A stretch of DNA of 64,000 nt from assembly GCA_954871525.1 (NCBI GenBank), contig OX940864.1:6752001-6816000 (forward strand), in the 5' to 3' direction. Shown piece by piece: positions 43,963 to 56,482 of the stretch. Every line of letters starts with the position of its first letter. The first letter of the stretch is position 1. Source of the stretch: Parietaria judaica (lineage: Eukaryota; Streptophyta; Magnoliopsida; Rosales; Urticaceae). Both the position numbers and the translations under genes were made by a program. The notes under the pieces are model-generated. The model did no database searches and was not told the origin of the DNA. It was given only the letters and a program-made list of their open reading frames with translations.

Positions 43963-44347
43963 ATTAATGACGGCAAAAGTATCTAAAGTATGATCAAAGA
44001 ACTTCTCTTGTACCTAAAATTTAAAAATGGTGGCAAAATATCCAAAGTCGTATTTGGGAAATTTACCACTCCATTCTCGTAACGCCGTTAACTTACCCGT
44101 TAACTCTGACTACGTGGACAAATCTGTTTTGTTAAGTGTAATCATTAGGGGTTTAATTAATTGTAATTATGGGTTTAATTCGTTAATTTGTCGTAAACGA
44201 GGCTGATGCGGGCTCGTCCACGTGGCGAAAATTGTTATGTCAGCAACCCACGTCCACGTGGCCAGAGTTAACGGGTAAGTTAACGGCGTTACGAGAATAG
44301 AGTGGTCAACTCCCCAAACTTTGAGTATTTTCGCCGTCATTAACCCT
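43963..44347. mobile_element. Foldback MITE family 1, copy 2
   Basis: Same termini and interior as 34,424-34,892: ttaatgacggcaaaagtatc..., cactccattctcgtaacg, gtaaacgaggctgatgcgg, ...cgccgtcattaaccc. About 385 bp, slightly shortened; the outermost agggt of the left end is lost and the target duplication is unclear. Confidence 0.8.
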
Positions 44348-45006
44348 AATTCATAACAAAGTTGGGATCGGACTTTACGTATAGCTTTCAGCCACTTTGT
44401 GCCCTAAAGCTTATCATTATCTAAAACACTAGATTTTAATTCATTTGATCACATGCGACCATATAATTTAGAGATGGATTTAGACGTATAATTGTGTCGC
44501 ACACGATTCTTTCACTATAATCTAGTCAATAGTCAATAATGAGTTTAAATATTACAACTCAACGACAGTTAATATCGAAATTTAAGGTCGGTATTTAATT
44601 TCTCACTATTTTATTACTTGTTCATGTAACTACGTTGATGACCATTATTAAATTTCTCAAAAATCAATTACTTGAAGAGAAATACACTCAACAATTGACC
44701 AAAGTATTTCAATACTAATTTTCTACTACTACTAGTCTACTACTATAGTATTATAGATGGACAATAGAGAACAAAATAATAATTATCATAATATTGAATT
44801 GACATATTTACTTACCAAAGCGAACCAGATCGTAAAGTGCTTAAAATCTTTTAATTTAAATACCGTGACATGTATTTGCTATAAAAAAAAACGTGGCATG
44901 TTTGTAATTTTTTTTTATCACAATAATATATTCGAAACTACTTAGATTTTAAGTTCTAACTAACTAATATTATTAAATTATTTTCATAAATGAATAATTT
45001 TGACAA

Positions 45007-45037
<31 letters not shown>

Positions 45038-45180
45038 ACAAAAAAAAAATTGAATTATTAATTACTTCATTTGATTACTAATTACTTTTTGTCTTTCATA
45101 AAAAAAATAAGTCAGAAAAGAAAAAGAATAATAAGAGTATGTATGTATGTATGTATGTATGCATGCATGCATAGCAGCAC
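44348..45180. other. Intergenic, upstream of the PLATZ gene
   Basis: AT-rich. (AT)n at 45,006-45,029 and a (GTAT)n/(GCAT)n run at about 45,138-45,172. No gene. Confidence 0.55.
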
Positions 45181-45191
45181 CACGCCAGCTC

Positions 45192-45197
45192 TATAAA
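45192..45197 (+). promoter_or_regulatory. TATA box of the PLATZ gene
   Basis: tataaa within agctctataaatgaaagg. A start about 30 nt downstream would give a 5' leader of about 160 nt containing two CT microsatellites (about 45,264-45,287 and 45,351-45,374). Confidence 0.55.
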
Positions 45198-45262
45198 TGA
45201 AAGGACAGCTTCTCTCTATAATTTCATTGGTGACAGTAACACACTACTCCTGCCACCGCCGT

Positions 45263-45294
<32 letters not shown>

Positions 45295-45382
45295 AAAAGT
45301 CCAAGCTTTTCTCTCCCTCGCCAATGGCTTCAACACTCTGAGAAACCCTTTCTCTCTCTCTCTCTCTCTCTCTCTGAGAAAC

Positions 45383-45977
45383 ATGGTGGGTCTCTCTCTC
45401 TCTTCTTCTTCTTGTTGAACATGTTGTTATGGTAGGGATGAGTGAATTGCGATGAGGTCTGGTGTTGCAGGAGGCGGAGGGTTGCCCTTGCCCGGCGTGG
45501 CTGGCGGTGCTGCTTCACGAGAAGTTCTACAACGCGTGCGTAATTCACGAGGAGGCCAAGAAGAACGAGAAGAACATCTACTGCCTCGACTGCTGCTTCT
45601 CTCTCTGCCCTCACTGCCTGCCTCCTCATCGCTCTCACCGTCTCTTGCAGGTCCTTACTTTTTCATTTCCCATTTTTACCCTCTACTTCTGTAATTTGAT
45701 TTGTTTAAATTTCAATTCATTTCTCAAAACATTTTTTTTACGCTTGATGTTTAATTTGAAAAAATGGCAATATAACCTTGATAAACATATGGTGTAATGC
45801 GTTTTATTAATATTTTGAAAAATTGATGGTGTATTTTTTACAAAGTAGATGGTTACTTATACTATTGAGGGTATATACTTAATCTGTTTTTGAACACGCG
45901 GGGTGTATATTTGCGAAAATTACAAATGAAGGGGGTACGAAAGCAAATTTCCGAAATTGAAATGCAATTTGATTTGC

Positions 45978-46025
<48 letters not shown>

Positions 46026-46776
46026 TAAGGAGGTATGTGTACCATGACGTTATAAGGCTGGACGACGCCACGAAGCTTCTAGACTGTTCCTCGGTCCAAG
46101 TGAGTGTGTCATTAATCATTAATCTTAATTCAATTGTGTTGTGGTCCAAAAACACTAACACATGATGTTTTAATTTTGGCTAATTTGAATTTTGAACATA
46201 ATTACAGTCGTATACGACGAACAGTGCGAAAGTGGTGTTCTTGAACCAGAGGCCTCAGACGAGAACCTTTCGAGGGTCTGGCAATATCTGCTGCACCTGC
46301 GACCGAAGCCTTCAGTACCCTTATCTCTTTTGCTCTCTCTCGTGCAAGGTTTTTTCTTAATTTGATTCCCCACCTAATTATTATTACATTAATTAACGTT
46401 TCAGTCCACTCATAAAAATTTGGTACTTATGCCGTCAATATTCATAATTTTTAATTTTGAGCAGATAGAGTATCTGGTGAGGACCGAAGGGGGAGTGGCG
46501 AGCTACCTGTACGAGTGCAAGTTCCTCGCGCTGCCCGAGATGGAGGCCGAGTCGGCGCCCGAGGCCTCTGGCTCGGGCTCGGGCGAGAGCGAGGGCATGG
46601 GCATGGCGGTGCGGTGCACGGCGGGGACGGCAGAGATCGTGCGGAAGAAGCGGAGCAGCGTCTCCGGGGTGTGCAGGCCGGTGTACCGGCCCGTTTCCGG
46701 GATTTCGGTGGCGGCCGCTGCGGCGATGATGATGAACCGGCGCAAGGGGAATCCCCAGAGGGCCCCGCTTTACTGA
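45383..46776 (+). CDS. PLATZ-type zinc-dependent DNA-binding protein, five exons (236 aa)
   Basis: Plant AT-rich sequence- and zinc-binding family, nuclear, generally repressing AT-rich promoters. Exons: 45,383-45,385 (ATG only), 45,471-45,650, 46,025-46,099, 46,208-46,348, 46,465-46,776; all introns GT-AG and in frame. First zinc module C24-x2-H27-x11-C39-x2-C42-x4-C47-x2-C50-x3-H54-x2-H57. Second module C114-x2-C117-x10-C128-x3-C132. The C-terminal third is low complexity (Glu/Ser/Gly, Ala run), ending RRKGNPQRAPLY. The one-codon first exon is inferred: exon 2 has an in-frame TGA just upstream and no in-frame ATG, and ATG|GTGGGT at 45,383 gives the right phase. Intron 2 ends in a 40-bp AT microsatellite directly before the acceptor. 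Confidence 0.9.
45984..46023. repeat. (AT)n microsatellite forming the 3' end of PLATZ intron 2
   Basis: About 20 AT units run straight into the acceptor ...atatatAG|ATAAGG, replacing the usual pyrimidine-rich tract. Confidence 0.9.
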
Positions 46777-49700
46777 GACACTTAAAAAAAAAAACAAATA
46801 GTTTTAATTGAGTTGTACGGACGACAAGAAGGGGTAGAGAGAGAGAGTATAGAGAGAGAGGTGAGGGGGGTTTTTTGAAATGAAAAAGTAAGTTTAGGGT
46901 AGATTTTGGACAAGTAGAAAAAAGGAAGCCTCCCAATTTTGTAGAGGAAAATATTTTTCCTCGGCTTCTCTCTCGCACGGTCGCTCTCTCTATATATGAT
47001 AGTCATATGATGTTTTTTTTCTTTTTGTTGTGGGTATGTTTTGTGCCCAAACCCATAATGAAGGGGTTCATTTAAACAAATCTTTTGAATTTAGTTGAAA
47101 TTTTCAAAGATTATAGCGGCAAATATACTAAATTTAGGCAAAACTAGTAAATTTCGAAGTACCCAAGCTGCACAAAAGTGTAGTTTGTATTTTTTGTTTT
47201 TGTTTTGTCATTTTCATTAATTAAAAAGACCATTTACTATGTATTTTCAAAATTAAAGGTATCTAATAAAAAGTATTAAGCGAGAATCACGTGAGTCATT
47301 ATTACGAATTAACGAGAAAGACATAATAAAGACGAATAATAGAGGCCTTACAAATAGAACTTAGCATACACGACTTTTCACAAATAGAATTTAGTATGCA
47401 ATCGCAAATAGATGAGAATATTTTGTGCATTTGTCATGTTATTTCTCGCGACCAAGAGTTTTTTCACACTATCGTTCTCGTAAAGAGCATTGTTATACAA
47501 TATGACCGAGATCGGGCGTCGGTTGGAACGCACCGGAAGCACATAAGCACACGTTTCCGGGATTCCTAATCCCTTCTATTATCGAGTGTAAGAACTTTTT
47601 TGCCCCTTGTGAATGTATAGATGGCTGCAGCTAATCACAGTTGTCGTATTAGCAATTCAAAGGATTAAATATTTGAAAATTTGTCCAAAAAAAAAAGATC
47701 ATTATCACCATGAAATTGAATAAATGATGAAGATTTATAAATAAATAAATTGAACCCAGATATATGAGTGTGACACTATTATTCATCAGATGTTTTCGAT
47801 GGAAATCTCAGAGTATTTCATCTGTTTATTTATGTACTAAAAATTACATCTTTTTCGGTCTCTTTCTCACTTATTTGGCCTCTACAGGGGTCCATGCCAT
47901 GCCATTCAAATTCAATTATAATCTGTTAATTTGTTTCCCCAATGTCTCTTTGTTTGAGGAGCAAGAAACAATTGACTATAGTATATAATATATTAATATT
48001 ATTATGGGTGTATACATATTTTTGAACATCTCAAGAAATTTCATATGATTTTCTGGGGAACTTGTATCGTTTTGGGGCATATTTTATATATAAAATAAAT
48101 CATTTTGTAGATAACATATTTGTATTCTTCCTAAATAAATAAAGTAACAATGTTAGGCACATTGATCTTCGAGGGCCTCTATGAGTTTTTGTTTAGACTT
48201 CTCGTTTCATGTAATTTGTCTTTAATATTTTGCATGCTACTATGTGTTTCTTTTTCTACTATATTTAGATTTCTAATGAAATTAAATAATATTGGAGCAA
48301 GTTTTTACGATACCATGTCGGTAAAATCGATGGTACAATACAAGTGTATTATCGACGGATAACTTTTAAGTATTTGATTTGTACCAGCCATATTTTACGA
48401 TGAGTATTCTATAATATAATTATATTTGTATCAATTATCTTCATTAGTAATAATACCATATCCTAACAGTGGATAATCACTAGGCATTTTCCACGTGGCA
48501 AGACTTCTAGACAAAATAGGACCGGTAATGCCAAGAAATGGGCACGCAGAAACCCACGGTTAGCGTTGACATTTTGGACTTTGCACAGAAATGGGTTAAT
48601 TTATAAGCTGGTTTTGTGAAGAAACTATTGGTCACAGTGAGCAACGACAGTTTAGCACTACAATGGAAAGCAAAGAGTTATTGCTAATTAATACATATGC
48701 TTCTTTTGGCAATTAGCATCATAAAATCCTCTATTTTTTACACTTCAATTCTCAATTTTATTTTTACCATACATTTGTATAATTTTACACATAAAAATGT
48801 AATTATTCTCAAAGCTCTAAAAACCCAGCCTTGAGATGGCGTATGCCTTCTAAAAACCCCGACGTTATAAAATTTTAATTTATTGGCGTACCTTTGCACG
48901 CAAGTGTACATTTTTTTATATAAAATCGAAATGAAGAAGAATAAGTAAAGAGATAAAAAAAAGGAAAGAAATTGACAAAGTCGGCAACAAAAAGAAAAAA
49001 GAGGAATCGAAGAAATAAGGGGAGAGAGAGAAAAATAAAAATAAATATATGTAATATTATTTTCGTTAATTGTTAGATATAACTAATATTAAATTGCACT
49101 TATAACTTTTACCTTAAGATAAAAATTATAATTAAAACTTATATTTTAGCATAATAAAAATTTATATTTTCTAAAAAACTGTCAATAAATTAATTGGTCA
49201 GCAATTTATTCGTAAAATCGATCGATAATTTCACTTGTTGATAACCTTTTTCTTAAACTCATCATTAAGCCAATAATGTAAAATTATTGCTTTTTCATCA
49301 GTTTCAATATTTAAAACTTTGATTATCCTTTTTCCACCGAATTTAAATAATTTTTACTAACGATATTATGCATTGGGTATTTTTTTAGTGGAAATACATG
49401 AGTAAATTTAAGCGTGTGAATTAATAGGCCCATGCGAAGCAAGGCCCACATGGTGGACCAAAGTGAGCCTAATAAATTCTCATACTTCGTGTCATACTAG
49501 GAAATTAATGTATGGATTGTCTTCATACAAATTGGGCATGTGAATGCAAGTATAGTACGCTATAGCTATAATATTGACATTTAATATCGAAAATTGACCA
49601 ATAGTATATTGTATGCCAAATTTCACAATGAAATGATACGCTTTAAGGATGACCATACTCTAATTTTCTAGAATAAAGTATACTAAGGAATATTTATATT

Positions 49701-50484
49701 GTAAAATTTAGAGATGGCATTATTTTGTTATTTGTTTTACAAATCAAATATATTATGATGTTTTAATGTATGTAGATCCTTAAATCTCTTCAAATGGAAT
49801 ATTTAAAAAATATATTTTATTGTACTTAAACTGTAACAAAAAAAAAAACGATGAAATTATGAACTTGTTTATTTTTCATTGTGAGAATTTAGAGATGTTG
49901 TGATTTTTTAAACATTTTTCAAACTCAATATTCAAGCTCAACTGGTACAACGAAAAATAAACAAACTCAATACATGCCATATGTTATTCCAGGGGTTTAG
50001 TTCAAACTTCAAACACAACTATTTGGAGAATCCTTAGATTCGTTACAACTTGTTTCGGGTTCCGAACACCCTATAAGGTGCTTCTCGACGGGTTTAGGCG
50101 AAAAAAACCTGTGTTTAGATCCTATCATATACTGTCATTAAACTCTGGAATACTAAGTTATACGTGTTTGACAGGTGTAAACACAGGGAGACTATAGCTG
50201 TTGATGCTTGAATTATGGACCTTATGGAGGAAAACAATACTTTGTTGCAAGTTGCAACCCAAACCGGTGATATGCGAATGAAGTGTTGGGAGGTCGTTTT
50301 CACTTTCTTTGCATCGTACTTGGTTATGTCTATACAATTTTCCGGCTGGTGTTCCTGCTTTGTACGGCTTAAGAAATGCACTTTTTCTCGCCCCCATGTC
50401 TCCAGCCACAAATCTTGCGATTCTGTTTTAGGTTGGTGTTGAAGAATATTTCAACCATTGGTCTTCTTGATCGCAGAAAGACCA
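46777..50484. other. Intergenic AT-rich, no gene
   Basis: Begins with the PLATZ 3' region. Short open frames are not coding by appearance. 50,190-50,480 has a few exon-like open stretches (for example LLDRRKTMSR before a gtaagt), but I recognise no protein. Confidence 0.5.
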
Positions 50485-50492
50485 TGTCTAGG

Positions 50493-51721
50493 TAGGGGTT
50501 AGGGGTGAAAATTTTGTACTCGGTTCCCGGTTTTGTCCCAATTCTGGTCCCGGTTTTGTCCCAATTCGGATCTTGCATTTGTTTATTTTGTATTTTGCTT
50601 TTGTACTCAGATTTGGTATTTTACATTTTTGATTTACTCGGATTTGGTAATTTGCATTTTGGATATGGTTTTTTTAATGTTTCTATCTTGGATTTTGTCC
50701 CGGATTTGTCCCGGTTTTCGGCTTGAATTTTGGTCGTAAAAAAATTGGGATTTCCGGTCCCGGTTTTGATTTAAAACAAAAACAAGGACTTTCCAGAACC
50801 AGAACCAAAACCGGGACAGAAAACCGTGTCCTGATTTTTCCGGGATGGGACAAAAAATAGTCAAATTCCCGATTCCCGGTTCTGGTTTCAGCCCTAGTAA
50901 GGGTGTAAATAAAACCCAGAAATGCGGGTTTTAAACCGCATCCGGACCGTAACCGTATTTTAAAAAGACCGGAACCGTAGTAATCCGGGTTAAACCGGAA
51001 CCGGTTTATTAAAAAAACCGCATCCGGATTAAACCGGATCGGGGTCTCGGATTTAGAGAATAAAAACCCCGGAACCCGGATAGTAGGTTACCAAAACCCG
51101 CATATTAAAAATATATATAAATATTTAAAAAAAATTACCCAAAAGTACCTCATTTTTTCTCTAATTGGATTAGTCATGTTTTTGTACAAACTGATGTCGT
51201 TTGACTTAGCACAAAATGATGTCGTTAAATGTTTTTGTGCTATGTATAGCAATCCGTAGCAATCCGGATGTTTTTTGTGCTATGTGTAGTAATCCGAACA
51301 AGATGATTAACTATAATTAGCAAATCGGATGATATTAGGTTTATTAATATGTAGCAATATGGATGTTTAAGGTATAATATGATATATGTACTTTGATAAT
51401 AATCATTTTAAGTTTTTTTTTTTAATAAAAATCCATGTTCAAATCCGGGTGATTATGCGAAACTTTATTTTAAAATTGAAATTGCATGAAATCCGGATCC
51501 GGGTTTAAAAATCGATTTTTCATTACAAAAACCGGTTTTAAACCCGGATCCGGATTTCAGGGTTTTTTTAAAAATAAAAAAATATCCGGAACCGGGTTTC
51601 TATATCAAGAAACCCGGATTCCGGATCCGGGTTTCTATATCAAGAAACCCGGATTCCGGATCCGGGTACCGGGTTTTGACAAAAAAAAAAAAAACGGATA
51701 CCCGATCCGCTTTCACCCTTA
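50493..51721. mobile_element. hAT element B (about 824 bp without its insert)
   Basis: Flanked by an 8-bp duplication tgtctagg (50,485-50,492 and 51,722-51,729). Ends TAAGGGTGTAAAT... (split by element A) and ...GCTTTCACCCTTA. The interior is packed with ccggatccgg/aaccgg words and has no ORF. After its first seven bases it is interrupted by element A. Confidence 0.88.
50500..50896. mobile_element. hAT element A (397 bp), inserted into the terminal repeat of element B
   Basis: Ends TAGGGGTGAAAATT... and ...GGTTTCAGCCCTA, with internal cccggttttg/accgggac words. Flanked by gtaggggt (50,492-50,499) and gtaagggt (50,897-50,904), an 8-bp duplication with one mismatch. That duplication consists of the last base of B's target copy plus the first seven bases of B. 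Confidence 0.88.
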
Positions 51722-51866
51722 TGTCTAGGTAAGTAGTTACTATGCATCTCTCTTCCCTATTTATTTGCTCTCTCCCTCCCATACTACTCCATTCCCCTCC
51801 CATGTGGAACAAAAATCCGTTCCATTTTTCTATCCACAACTGCTTCGATTATAACGTATAAAAAAA

Positions 51867-52305
51867 GAGTAAATTGTGGCTAATGTATCCAATGTTTATA
51901 TTGCTGCGGATTATGTACCCAATGTTTATTTTCGACAGCTAATGTACCCAAACTTTATTCTGTTAGATTTTTTCGTATTTTCAGTCACTTGACCGTCAAC
52001 GAGTGATATGCACATTTTTTGTATTTTTGACATAACTCACTCATTTTTTTGTCCAAATTTTGTGCGCGACCTACGGTTGGAAAGATAAGAGATAGATATA
52101 CCACTTTGGTGTTTTAAGTTTTGTAAAAAAAGTTTTTAAAAAAATACGAAATTTCAATTACAACGTAAAACTGGACATTAGTTTAATACAAATTTTTGTT
52201 TCGAGTAAATTTTAATATACATAATAATTTTTTGTGATAAAACGTAAAACTAAAATGTTGTAGATAAATATTTTATCTTTCCAAAATTTATAAATAAACT
52301 ACCTT
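51867..52305. repeat. Single-arm relative of the hairpin element at 61.6 kb
   Basis: gagtaaattgtggctaatgta, gcggattatgtacccaatg, ggttggaaagataagagatag and gtaaaactggacattagttt follow the order of the left arm of 61,595-62,581, but no inverted second arm follows. Either a deleted copy or the ancestral single arm. Confidence 0.8.
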
Positions 52306-53740
52306 AGGACTGACCGAGCTTACAGGTTAAGGTACAAATGTCATAAATACTTGAATATAGATTTTAGAAAGTTTAATGGTAAGCCTATAAAGGCAATCTG
52401 AAAAAAGGGTTTCAATAGGTCGATGGTAAATTCAAGTCTAAATATACCTACATATATTAAGAGATTTATAATTAAAGGTTTTATAATAATTATACAAATT
52501 TTTCGTAAAATTGGGGACGCTTTTGTATCTAATCGTCCAAATTTTTTGCCGATTTCATATGAAAGTGCCTAGAATTTTTGTATCAATTAATTTGAGACGA
52601 CTAATTGGTTGGGATTGGGAATGGGACAGCCTTACGAAATGTTCGATGCAAATCATATATATTGGGATGATTTTGTGTTAATGGATATGATTAATATATT
52701 GGATTACCATGCATATACCGCATTGACCCCAGAAAAATAGAAAACGCCATCAAAACGACATGAACGATTTTAATATGAACAACTTTCAAACCCAAATACA
52801 TTTGAACTTGGCCAACAGCTCAATAGATTAATACCAGCATAGGTATCACATAATTTTATTTTTATTTAGGAATATGTTTCCTCAAGAGTGTTAAATGTTT
52901 GAATAAATTGAAAATATACACCCTCAAATTTGAAAAATGAAGTAACATTAATTATCGCTAATATTAAGTTCTCCGACAAGATATAAAATACTGAAATATC
53001 GATATAACTAATAATAACAATCACATGCGTCGAAGGATTATGTCCGAATTGAGAATTTGAGCTTAAAATGGGCCCATGAGCCCAATGAACCTACGGAGTC
53101 CAAATGACCCGTCATAAACGGTTAATGGGCTCACTAGGCCCGAGGAGTTATCATAGAATAAATAGTATGATATTTAATAATGGCCCAATGGGCTTGAATC
53201 CATTAAATGGCTAAAATTCGTTAGATCATTTTTAGATGTGGCTATAAATACAATCTTATAGCCACATGAATCCTAATCACCCCTTAGCCTAGGGAGAAAT
53301 TCGACCTCCCCTTCTCCTCTAGAGTATTCGAGTTTTCTCCTCCCACGTGTGAGAAAGAATTGTCATCTAAACACCTATAGAGATTTAGTAATTCGACGAG
53401 GTATTTTTTTTATCTGTATAATACAAAGTTCCCGAAGCGACGTGGTAAATGAAATAGATGCTCGACATTTCTAAAGCTATGTTTTGGAGCCTGAGACGAA
53501 CCCAAGGTGCACGCAAACCAAAGAGGATTCGGGTAGGCGACAAAAGTATCATAAGTTTGATAAAAAATCAAAAGTAGTTTAATTTTGATTTTCATATTAA
53601 ATTTAAATTATTTGATTGAGAATATCTCAAAAATTTTGCCTACGAATTGAGATAAAATTTCTGAAAAAACCCCAACATACATTGTATTAGAACTTATCAT
53701 TTACGTGATATAATATATGTAAATGATGATGTAATAATGA
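52306..53740. other. Intergenic; possible LTR-like stretch
   Basis: 53,040-53,690 has features of an LTR (tggctataaatacaa TATA at about 53,240, a transcript-like C-rich leader, a cccaaca end near 53,690), but I could not match TG...CA ends to a target duplication. No gene. Confidence 0.4.
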
Positions 53741-53820
53741 AATGGATAGTCATCGAAAGACCCGAGACGACATGAATGAAACGATAATGTTTCTCAAAGA
53801 CAGTAGACTCTTCTATCCAA

Positions 53821-53865
53821 TTCATGCGAACCTTCTCGATGTATTCTCTTCTGATAATATAAAAA
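53821..53865 (+). promoter_or_regulatory. Heat-shock element and TATA box of the small HSP gene
   Basis: GAAccTTCtcGAT (53,828-53,840) is three alternating heat-shock units, the binding pattern for heat-shock factor trimers. A further TTC lies at 53,821. TATA-like tataaaaa is at 53,858-53,865, about 50 nt before the ATG. Heat induction is inferred from these sites. Confidence 0.6.
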
Positions 53866-53913
53866 GCACGACACTCTATTTCTCTAAAATATACATCTTT
53901 AGAATCGCCACAA

Positions 53914-55051
53914 ATGAGCTTGTTCTGGGGCCCTCCGATCTTCCGCCACTGGTCCGGATCAACGGCCCAGATGGACTGGCTTGAATCTCCTTCCAACCAC
54001 ATCTTCAAGATCAACGTCCCCGGTACGTAGTACCCTCATCTTACTCTTAACACACACACATGAATATATATATATATATATATAAACATATAGCTACTAT
54101 TAAATCACTATACACTATTATATTTTGATTGGGATGCACCAAATCAAGGTACTTAATTAACCTAGTTTTACTTAACACAGCTTTCCAATTCTAAGAGATA
54201 ATATATTTTTTTGAAAGAAAAACATAAGCAACGATGTCAAGATCAAAATTTAGGGGACAAATTATAGTGCATGTGGGACGAAATCTAGTATCCAGTACTA
54301 GTTTCATTTTTTTTCCGAATAAACACGGAACTATAATTTTTGGTTTTGATTTTTTTTTTCTTTTCGGAATTTCTGATTCTGGCTTTGGTTTCTATCGTTA
54401 ATCCAATGTTCGATTTCGGTTTTGTATTGTGTTTTATTTTATTTTATTATTTTTTGAAATTGACCATCGAATTAAAAATGTCAACGATTCGAATTGGATC
54501 GATTTAAAAAAATCCAGAACCAGAAATTTTTAGTGTTAAATTATTATTTTTTAGATTTAGACCGAAATTCCAAAATTTGCCTGCCATATTTCATTTTTAC
54601 AGGTTTAAGTGCACATCAAGAAGCATTTGTTCCAAATTATTATTTATTTAATTGTATTTAGACCCTTGATCTTTATTTTTAAAATTTTTAAGTGATCATA
54701 CAAAATTTTGATGTATGGTAAGACTTAAATCTACTAATGGAATGATAGTTGTGTACTCTAGGTTTTAGCAAAGAAGATATAAAGGTTGAGATTGGAGAAG
54801 GGAATATCCTGCAGATAAGAGGAGAAGAATCCGACAATGGTCATCAGAAGGACACGGTGGTTTGGCATGTCGCCGAGAGAGGAACTCCGGGAACCGGGAA
54901 CTTCTTTCGCGAAATCGAACTGCCGGAAAATGTGAAAGCGGATCAGGTCAAAGCTCAGGTGGAGAATGGGGTTCTCACAATCGTTGTTCCCAAAGACACA
55001 ACCCCTAAGCCTTCAAGGGTGAGAAAAGTCAACATCACTAGCAAGCTCTAG
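53914..55051 (+). CDS. Peroxisomal small heat-shock protein (HSP15.7-like), two exons (132 aa)
   Basis: ATP-independent chaperone holding unfolding proteins. Exon 1 53,914-54,022 (MSLFWGPPIFRHWSG..., ending ..KINVP, donor G|GTACGT), intron of 739 bp, exon 2 54,762-55,051. The alpha-crystallin domain spans about residues 25-120: NHIFKINVPGFSKEDIKVEI, WHVAER, then FFREIELPENVKADQVKAQV and ENGVLTIVVPK. The C-terminus NITSKL ends in SKL, a type-1 peroxisomal targeting signal, as in Arabidopsis HSP15.7 (137 aa). Length fits the family. The intron contains AT microsatellite and CCGG/TTCGG-word sequence (about 54,300-54,560) of transposon type. Intact. Confidence 0.92.
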
Positions 55052-55067
55052 AAAAAAATCTGATCTT

Positions 55068-55102
<35 letters not shown>

Positions 55103-56400
55103 TTGTATGTATACATATATTATTATCTTCAGTAATGCATCTTGTAATAATTAAAGGAATATATTAAACGACATGGATATCGTAAACGACAGAAATTAGA
55201 ATGTGATAAATTCAAGTAATCACAGCTAATGGACTAGATATTAGTAAACGACATGGTTATTGTAAACGACAGTTAAGTAATAGAATCAAATAGTCAAACT
55301 ATACTGATTAAATAAATATTGCCCCTTCTTTAAATTGAATTGTTGTCAATGGAGAAATAAGTAATTACAACGTATAAAATAGAGAATACAACGTAAAAAA
55401 AAAAAAGTCCAATAAAATATTAATAAAAACAATTAAAAGAATAATTTATCGGATAAAAACGACAGAAATGGAGAAAAATTCAATGATGTTTTTCATACAT
55501 AAATAGTTAGGGAATAAATAAGACAAGAAAAACAGAAATATTACAATGGATAATAATACGATGATAATTACAGAATAAAAAGAAATATGACCGATGATAA
55601 TTAAAGTTTTTTTTTTTTTTTTTTCAAGATCTTGACTTTCTTCTTTCTTCTTTCCCACGCATAGCAACTCTTTAATGTAGACCGATTTAGGCGGCATTCG
55701 TTTGAGTTTTTTATTTTTATTTTGTGTTTACGTTTTAATTTTCTTAAATGATTTTACTAATATGTTTTGGAAAAATTAGTTAGATTTTCTGTTTCATTTT
55801 TAAAAATTGAGAGATTAAAGAAAAACTTTAATATGAACACGATGATATTTTTTTTTTAAATATATATAAAAATAAAGCAGTACCCACCTTAAAGAGAAAT
55901 AAGTTGAAAATACTTATTCAGTGTTTTTATTTTTTTAAGAGCATAAACACCTAATTTCAATAATTCCGCAGTTTATTTAAACTTGTTTTTCAATTAAAAT
56001 AATAGTAGTAAAAAAACATAACCGAATTTACTCAGATTCGGTAAACCCAGAACTAGAATCAATATATTTGCTATATCTATAGGGTTATCAAACACAAATA
56101 CAAACGAAAACTCGCAAAATTTATCGAAATTTTGTCATATTCTTTTACAAGAATAAATATCAAATATTTGAATAAAGTAAGGAAACGTGTCTAAACTATT
56201 TTTATGATTGAACAAGATTTATTTATTTATTTTATTCTACATTCTGGTAAAGGAAATGTTAAGGATCTTAACAGACTTTTGCCGTTGTATGAAACACTAT
56301 ATAAGCTACTGACTGAGTATCTATCATTCTGTACTTCCAAGAACTCGCTTCTCCAGGTAATTCTTCTTCGTCTTCTCTCTAAGTACCCAATCTTTTTCTT
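55052..56400. other. Intergenic between small HSP and VAP genes
   Basis: Starts with the HSP 3' UTR ((TA)n then (TG)n at 55,065-55,101). A T-run at about 55,605-55,624 precedes a C/T-rich stretch. No gene. Confidence 0.55.
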
Positions 56401-56482
56401 CGTAACATCTTTTTCTCATAAACCCATTTGCCTTCGTGAATGATCAGCGCTTCTCCGTGCTCGTCACTTGATCGTCGCAGCC

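Noticed and set aside
45452..45694. Alternative frame MRSGVAGGGG... over PLATZ exon 2
   Set aside because: Out of frame with the conserved zinc residues and reads through the exon 2 donor.
46435..46978. Minus-strand Arg/Pro/Ser-rich frames opposite PLATZ exon 5
   Set aside because: Shadows of the GC-rich coding exon.
50115..50442. Gene-like open frames left of the nested hATs
   Set aside because: Several frames on both strands, no recognisable domain and no consistent exon set.
53040..53695. Solo LTR candidate upstream of the small HSP
   Set aside because: Promoter-like and leader-like sequence is present, but TG...CA ends with a 5-bp duplication could not be matched; kept only as a note.
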